Part shown: positions 59,334 to 64,000 of the stretch, piece after piece
Numbering within the stretch: the stretch's first letter is position 1
Layout of the letters: the number at the start of each line of letters is the position of its first letter
Source of the DNA: Epinephelus fuscoguttatus
Taxonomy: Eukaryota; Chordata; Actinopteri; Perciformes; Serranidae
Direction of reading: 5' to 3'
Assembly (NCBI RefSeq): GCF_011397635.1
Contig: NC_064773.1
Span: 30,575,449 to 30,639,448, forward strand
DNA length: 64,000 nt
Notes under the pieces: model-generated
Database searches by the model: none
Seen by the model: only the letters and a program-made list of their open reading frames with translations
What the model was told of the DNA's origin: nothing
Made by a program: the position numbers and the translations under genes

Positions 59334-59400
59334 TTGTACTCAGAGGCTTTGTTGTACTGTTGACCTGAAGGCCTGAAGTTGTTTGCTGAGAGAGACAGAG
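59334..59400 (-). other. untranslated first exon of TRIM gene 4 (inferred)
   Basis: Donor CAA|GTGAGTACAA at its 3' border. Conserved with the other first exons apart from small indels. Start site not determined. Confidence 0.55.
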
Positions 59401-59441
59401 GCACTTGTGTTGACTGCAGCAGTGTTGTTGTTCAGACTAAC

Positions 59442-59451
59442 TTTTAGTTTC
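59442..59451 (-). promoter_or_regulatory. ISRE-like site (GAAACTAAAA) upstream of TRIM gene 4
   Basis: Aligned with the ISREs of genes 1 and 3 but with G to A at the second GAAA, so binding may be weaker. Confidence 0.5.
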
Positions 59452-59599
59452 ATTTACTGTGAAGCATGTGACTGTGAGACACTCCTCTCTGTGTTGCTCC
59501 ACCTCCTCATGCAGGTCCACTGGTTGTCTTCTTCTGTCTCTTTCAGGTTTGGGAGTGATTATGGTGACCTTTCCCCAAGATGAACTGATTTTATCTCAC

Positions 59600-60830
59600 A
59601 GTTAAATTACAAATTGAAACTTTTCACCTGAAATGTCACATTTGATTTCACAATAATGTCTACACCATCAACTGGAGGACCCAGTTCAGTGTTACTTTTA
59701 CTGCAACTATGTGGCAGACAATTTGACAGTAGTGACATATCTTTAGTAGTATACCACTAATTAAATTAAAACTAAAACAGTCCAAATAGTAAGTTTGTAT
59801 CATGGTTGTTAAGAGAAACACTGAGGGACGCAACAGACTTCATAACTTTGAAGTTACTTTAAATGAAATCCAAGAGGTTATAACAGGTATGTGTGAAAAG
59901 CCTCACTTCTTTTGGAAAAAGAGAAATTGTTATTCATACAACTGGGAACATATGAGATATTAATGGTAATGGTAATTTTGTGTCTTTTGTCATCATTTTG
60001 CTTCTCTTTGTGGTTGATTTGTGTATCTCTGTGGTAATGTTGTTTCTTTTTGTGTCTGTTTGAGGTAATTTTGTTAAGTCTATTTCATTTTTTGTCATTT
60101 TGTTTCTTCTTGTGGTTGTTTTGTGTTCTATGTAGTCATGTGTCTCTTTGGGATAATTTTGTCTTTTTTGGTTGTTTTGTGTCTGTGGTTATTTTGTGTT
60201 TCTTTGTAGTTATTTTGCATCTCTTTGTGGTCATTTTGAGGCTTGCTAGGTTCTTGTTAATTGAGTGATATTTTGCTAGTGAAGACCAAGGGCGCCCCTA
60301 CCCATTTGGGCCCTAGGCAAGCACCCAGTAGGCCTGTTCATTAAGCCATCCATTTTTAAAGAGGACTTCGGGACTGTCATGTCCTCTGGTGGCCTTTTTG
60401 GAGGCATTTTGCTCATGATAACAAAGGTTTTCAGGCTTCAATATGAAATGTTCATTAGTTGTGGCATAAATTATTAAAATGAGAGACACATATGTTGCAA
60501 AATTCCTTCTTCACAAACAAATTAAAAAACTCCAGTTCTATTTTTATGTCCAATATCAAAAATAAGCCTATTAAATTAGTTGAATTCATTTATTTTTGAA
60601 AATGCATCTTAACATTATGTTATATGTTTAGTAACATAAAAAAACTGCATGTTAAGCAAAGCAATAACCACATAACCAGAGTGACAGTGGATCTTTTTTA
60701 ATGACAATTAGTTACTCTGATACCTTTTTCTGTTATATGTAAAGCACTTTGAATTGTGTTGCTGTTGAAAGGTGCTAAACAGACAACCTTATCTCTCTTT
60801 GTCTGACCAGCGTGATGACAGGAGAGATCT
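59600..60830. other. stretch beyond the gene 4 promoter, no intact gene
   Basis: Includes the minisatellite at 59985-60245. The rest is AT-rich and not recognised. It leads into the remnant TRIM copy at 60831. Confidence 0.45.
59985..60245 (+). repeat. degenerate minisatellite ('TTTTGTGTCTCTTTGTGGT')
   Basis: About ten diverged units of some 20-25 bases, e.g. TTTTGTGTTTCTTTGTAGT and TTTTGCATCTCTTTGTGGTC. A type widespread in fish. The open frame through it (60050-60268) is a by-product. Confidence 0.75.
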
Positions 60831-61048
60831 AAGAGTTTCTACCACCATTATTACCATGAGGACTTTTTTTGAACCTGAACATCGTGGTAAAATCTTCCTA
60901 AACAGAAACCCTGCTTTCTCAAGGCAGCAAAACAAGGAAAGAATATCTCTTGGTTGGCTGGGAGGTTGTCCTTTACAAAGCCATGTTGTACTTGTTTCCC
61001 ATCATCAGACAGATTGAGTCAGGATTTTACACTTTCAGGATCAACATG
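60831..61048 (-). pseudogene. TRIM PRY-SPRY remnant (fifth copy)
   Basis: Minus-strand sequence matching the 3' coding end of the TRIM genes. 60831-60860 corresponds to the last coding bases (38756-38790 in gene 3), and 60885-61048 to the start of PRY-SPRY (39095-39260 in gene 3), e.g. 'GGTAAAATCTTCCTAAA' and 'TTCCCATCATCAGACAG'. About 300 bases between these parts are deleted and the frame is broken. The RING, B-boxes and coiled coil are gone. Same strand and spacing as the array. Confidence 0.8.
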
Positions 61049-61726
61049 ATCCTATCCCCACTTGTCCTATTTTGCCACTTTGGCATAAGTCCCAGGATTC
61101 ACTAAAATGATGCTGGGGGTGGCCTTTTGAATTGTATCTTAATGCAACAGGGGTCAGTGGTAAGAGGTTGTATGCTATGGTTAGGAAACGATTACAAATG
61201 TCAAAACACCCGACTCTGAGTTGCACAAATGCCCAACTGATGTTGTTTGTCGATCTCGGAAACTGGTCTCCTGGGTCAAAGTCCTGTGTTTGTTACACCC
61301 ATCCAAATCCCCTCTTGTTGTAAGTGCCAGCTGTTAATTGTCCCTCAGTGTCAGATATCAATATATCAAAGTGCCATTAAAAATGAGACTATGTGAAAAC
61401 TGGAGTTCTGAAATGTTATTTCAGGTTAGCACAGAAACATATTGTCTCTTGCTTTACACTATAAAAAGACACAGAGTTTTCTCACTTTCACATTGATCCT
61501 ACAAGTAATACTCTAATATCTTTACAGCTATCTGTCACATTTGGTGTATTTAGCAAACGTACGTAGAGCACCCACTCTGCCAACGGTTTCTCATGTATGT
61601 TCAACCCATGTTTCAGTTTCTAGAACATTCCTCAGCATTACACTCACTGTACATTTTCTATAATACCCTCCATCATTGTTCAAGTAAGTCCTGAACTTCA
61701 CAGACTTTATGTCCACCTGTGTCACC
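61049..61726 (-). other. region downstream of the glt8d2 stop, probably including its 3' UTR
   Basis: No other gene seen. I found no AATAAA or ATTAAA on the minus strand within this stretch, so the cleavage site is undetermined. Confidence 0.35.
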
Positions 61727-61905
61727 TCAGTCATTGCTCTCAGGTCGTACTAAGGAGAACCTTTTGGAGGGGTCTGGGATAAACCACCTCTCCCACAGAT
61801 CCAAGTGGACAGCAGGATAATTCCATGGTTTAAATGGACCGTTCCAGTGCAGCAGGCGCGCCTCCTCTAGGAAGCTCTCTGAATAGCGGGCGTCTGGACT
61901 CCAGC
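61727..61905 (-). CDS. glt8d2: glycosyltransferase 8 domain-containing protein 2, terminal coding exon
   Basis: Last 59 residues of a family-8 glycosyltransferase. It contains the hallmark HWNGPFKPW motif, whose His, Gly and Lys contact the nucleotide-sugar diphosphate, then LDLWERWFIPDP and a short tail to TGA. The wording is that of GLT8D2, a type II membrane protein of the secretory pathway whose substrate is poorly known. The exon opens after the acceptor TTTTCCCATGTGTCCAG (AG at 61907-61906). The split glycine codon (G|GC) joins in phase to the exon ending at 63307, giving HVRHLGWSPDARYS across the junction. Convergent-side neighbour of the TRIM array, same strand, not functionally linked as far as can be seen. 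Confidence 0.9.
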
Positions 61906-62066
61906 CTGGACACATGGGAAAACTTTCTGAAATGGTAGCGCTACAATATTTCAGATTTCTTTATGTCCGATTGTTGGTTGATTGATTGATTATTACACTT
62001 CAAATTGCTCGCCATTATTAGTGTGAATGTAATCTATTATGTCACTTTTCTATTTTGATATGTTAA

Positions 62067-63202
62067 AGCAACTGTGCGGAACTTTTTACCATTTATAAAA
62101 CTGTCTCTAGTTCGTATCGCCCCCCCTTGAAGATCTGCATATTTATTTGAACCCAACAGCGACAAAAAAGCCTTTCTCTATATGGCTATTTAGCGTAGCC
62201 TCGGTCGGGTCGGACACAGCGGAAGTCAGCAAACCAGAATACGGCACCCGGAGGCCGAAGTAAGTCTGCACACCCGCAGCGGCCCGCAGCCATTAAACCA
62301 CAGAAGAAGAAGGAGCCGTGTTTACAGGACAAGTAGGATTTAAGAAGCAGGCTAAATGACATGTAGTAGATAGTAGTGAATGATTTTGGACACATTGCAC
62401 ACTCTTGTGTAGGTGGTGGTATGCACCTGGAAGTTGTTTGCAATCTGCCAATAAATTGAGAGAAGAAGAAGAGCCGTGTTTACAGAGAGCGTTCTTCGAG
62501 TAAGCGGTACACAACGGGCACTGCTGAACACATAACAGTTTTACCAGATGTATCTATAAGGACTTGGTTGTACTTTCGATGTCATGGCGGATAAAGAAGG
62601 AGCACCATCTAAAAGAAAAAGAACAGAAGAACAGAAGAAGGCTAAACGGGACAGTGATAGGGCTTTAGCCCAAACGCTGTAAACCTCGGTCGGGCATTCA
62701 CCAAGTGGAGAGAGCTGAGAGATTTGAAAGGTTTTAAAACTGATCCCGAGTTCGCCCTTTTCCTAATCGACAGGTATGTAAATTTTGTTTTTATTTAGAG
62801 AATATGACGCAACTTGTTAGACGTTGTTTCACTTCAATATATGACGACATGGAAGTTGTAAGCAAGCTAAATGTAACGTTAGCTGATGTGAACCGCTTTT
62901 GTCTAGTAATGTTACAACAAACGCCACAAAATTATCTGTGACTGTGACCATGAACACGAATATACAGCAGGCAGTAGTCCTCAGTTTATAAGAAATTCAG
63001 AGCTCCACCAGAGCATTTATGATTTTCCTCTTGCTCTCCAAAACAAATGCATGTGATAATTGCCGGTTGCAGTCGAGATTTTATGAATGAAGCCGAATGC
63101 CGGCTGCAGTCGGAATTTTATGACACCAGGCTGTGGGTGTCATACCGCTTCGACCAAAGGGGCGCTATAATCAATGAAAACGTAAAGTTCTGCACAGCTG
63201 CC
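62067..63202 (+). mobile_element. TTAA-flanked DNA transposon, 1136 bp, with decayed spliced gene
   Basis: Ends AGCAACTGTGCGGAACTTT and, in reverse, GGCAGCTGTGCAGAACTTT (16 of 19 identical), flanked by TTAA at 62063-62066 and 63203-63206. TTAA targeting fits Kolobok or piggyBac; the ends do not look like piggyBac, so Kolobok-like is my inference. Carries a + strand coding remnant (next entry). Sits in antisense orientation inside the glt8d2 intron. Confidence 0.8.
62584..62773 (+). pseudogene. frameshifted first exon of a transposon-borne gene
   Basis: ATG at 62584 opens MADKEGAPSKRKRTEEQKKA, a basic start. The frame hits TAA near 62680. In the next frame the reading resumes with VNLGRAFTKWRELRDLKGF and runs to LIDR, ending in the donor AG|GTATGT at 62773/62774. 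So it is one exon with a single frameshift. Similar short 'W.EL....G.K.D.E.A.FL.D' exons recur in fish transposons (known from wording). The function is unknown to me. Confidence 0.6.
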
Positions 63203-63306
63203 TTAATTACTATTTTATTTCCACTAATTTATAATGTTGTAAGCATTCCACTGATGTGTTATGTGTTGCATATTCCTCTGTATGTGAACAGGAGTGATGA
63301 TCTTAC

Positions 63307-63419
63307 CCAGGTGTCTGACGTGCCACAGTGGGTCCATTGTTGTGTATTTGTCATGAAATACTATTAACATGGGTGGAGTTGCCACGCCTCCTGCCATAGC
63401 ACTGCTGTATATGTTATGC
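63307..63419 (-). CDS. glt8d2: glycosyltransferase 8 domain-containing protein 2, penultimate coding exon
   Basis: 113-base exon between acceptor CCTCCTCCTCTCCACCAG (AG at 63421-63420) and donor G|GTAAGATC. It encodes 37 whole codons, HNIYSSAMAGGVATPPMLIV then FHDKYTTMDPLWHVRHL, in a phase that joins the terminal exon. The GGVAT-PLL/MLIVF segment is the conserved part of the GT8 fold before the KPW motif and matches GLT8D2 best. Both halves are uninterrupted. Upstream exons with the DxD metal site lie beyond the right edge. I found no further exon in the remaining 580 bases. Confidence 0.9.
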
Positions 63420-64000
63420 CTGGTGGAGAGGAGGAGGAAAATTTCTGATCAGGTAGATGCTTCTACTGCTCAACAACTCATAAAAAATAGAAACATAAAA
63501 ATGTATGTTACAGCCTTCAGGTATAAAATGGAGCTCAAAGTCCTGTGACACTAAAAAGAAAAGAGCCAGAGACAGAAAAATGTAAGTAATACAATAATAT
63601 TACTTAATAATGAATTAATTGAAGGATTAACTGGTGCTTTAACTGATGTTAAACACAGAAATATAAAGTGGTGCTAACCAAAAGCTATGTTGGAATGTAG
63701 GAACATATTAGAATGAGTGAAAGCCGCTGCTCGGCAGGCAGTGTCTCAGTGAGCAGCTGACAGGTAGAGAGAGACAGCTGGAAAAAACTTTGTGTACAGA
63801 CAGCATATTTTCCGATCTAACCAGCGGCGCCTCAAAGTGGGGGCAAGGGGGGACCATGACCTCAAAAATAATTGAAGGTCAACATTACTGTCTTTATAAG
63901 GCTGTGGTGCACAGTTTTTTTTGGCTAGTGCAAAGGCAGCTAAACAAGACATCCTAAGGCATCCAATGGTACCAACCATCGTGGCATAGCTTGTTGGGAA
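63420..64000 (-). other. glt8d2 intron at right edge
   Basis: Only the pyrimidine-rich acceptor tract next to 63420 is recognisable. No exon or repeat family was identified in the rest. Confidence 0.5.

Larger units (their letters stand above)
61906..63306 (-). other. last intron of glt8d2
   Basis: Donor GTAAGATC (GT at 63306-63305) and acceptor CCAG at 61909-61906. A TTAA-flanked element (62067-63202) makes up about 1.1 of its 1.4 kb, so the intron would be only about 260 bases without it. Confidence 0.8.

Overview
The window is vertebrate nuclear DNA, almost certainly from a teleost fish, probably a percomorph. It has spliced genes with GT-AG introns, AATAAA poly(A) signals and (CA)n microsatellites, and it is dense in fish-type SINEs and hAT/MITE transposons. 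No operons, rRNA, tRNA, CRISPR or viral genes were seen. The species cannot be named from the sequence.

The main content (about 17-61 kb) is a tandem array of four intact TRIM E3 ubiquitin ligase genes. All are on the minus strand and of the teleost bloodthirsty (btr) / TRIM39-TRIM21-like type: RING, two B-boxes, coiled coil, PRY-SPRY. The coding sequences are 19042-20682, 26295-27935, 38724-40358 and 50796-52436, each in one exon. A degenerate fifth copy lies at 60831-61048. Each gene has a splice acceptor two bases before its ATG. A matching untranslated first exon with a strong donor lies 1.8-6.9 kb upstream, ending at 22493, 33645, 46372 and 59334. Interferon-response (ISRE) motifs lie just upstream of these first exons. 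They are intact for genes 1 and 3, have one mismatch for gene 4, and are deleted for gene 2. I infer a locally expanded, interferon-inducible antiviral TRIM cluster.

At the right edge, on the minus strand, are the last two coding exons of glt8d2, a family-8 glycosyltransferase (63307-63419 and 61727-61905). Their intron is mostly filled by a TTAA-flanked transposon. At the left edge a + strand 3' end is suggested by a poly(A) signal at 1937-1942 and a doubtful terminal exon from 625. From about 2 to 17 kb there are only repeats and sequence without recognisable genes.

The rest is transposon archaeology. SINEs have 13-bp and 21-bp target duplications. Several hAT elements have 8-bp duplications. 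Two elements are flanked by TTAA. One 4.6-kb insertion with long inverted ends fills most of the gene 4 intron. Because the TRIM units are paralogous, one unit often preserves the empty site of an insertion in another, so insertions can be ordered relative to the duplications.
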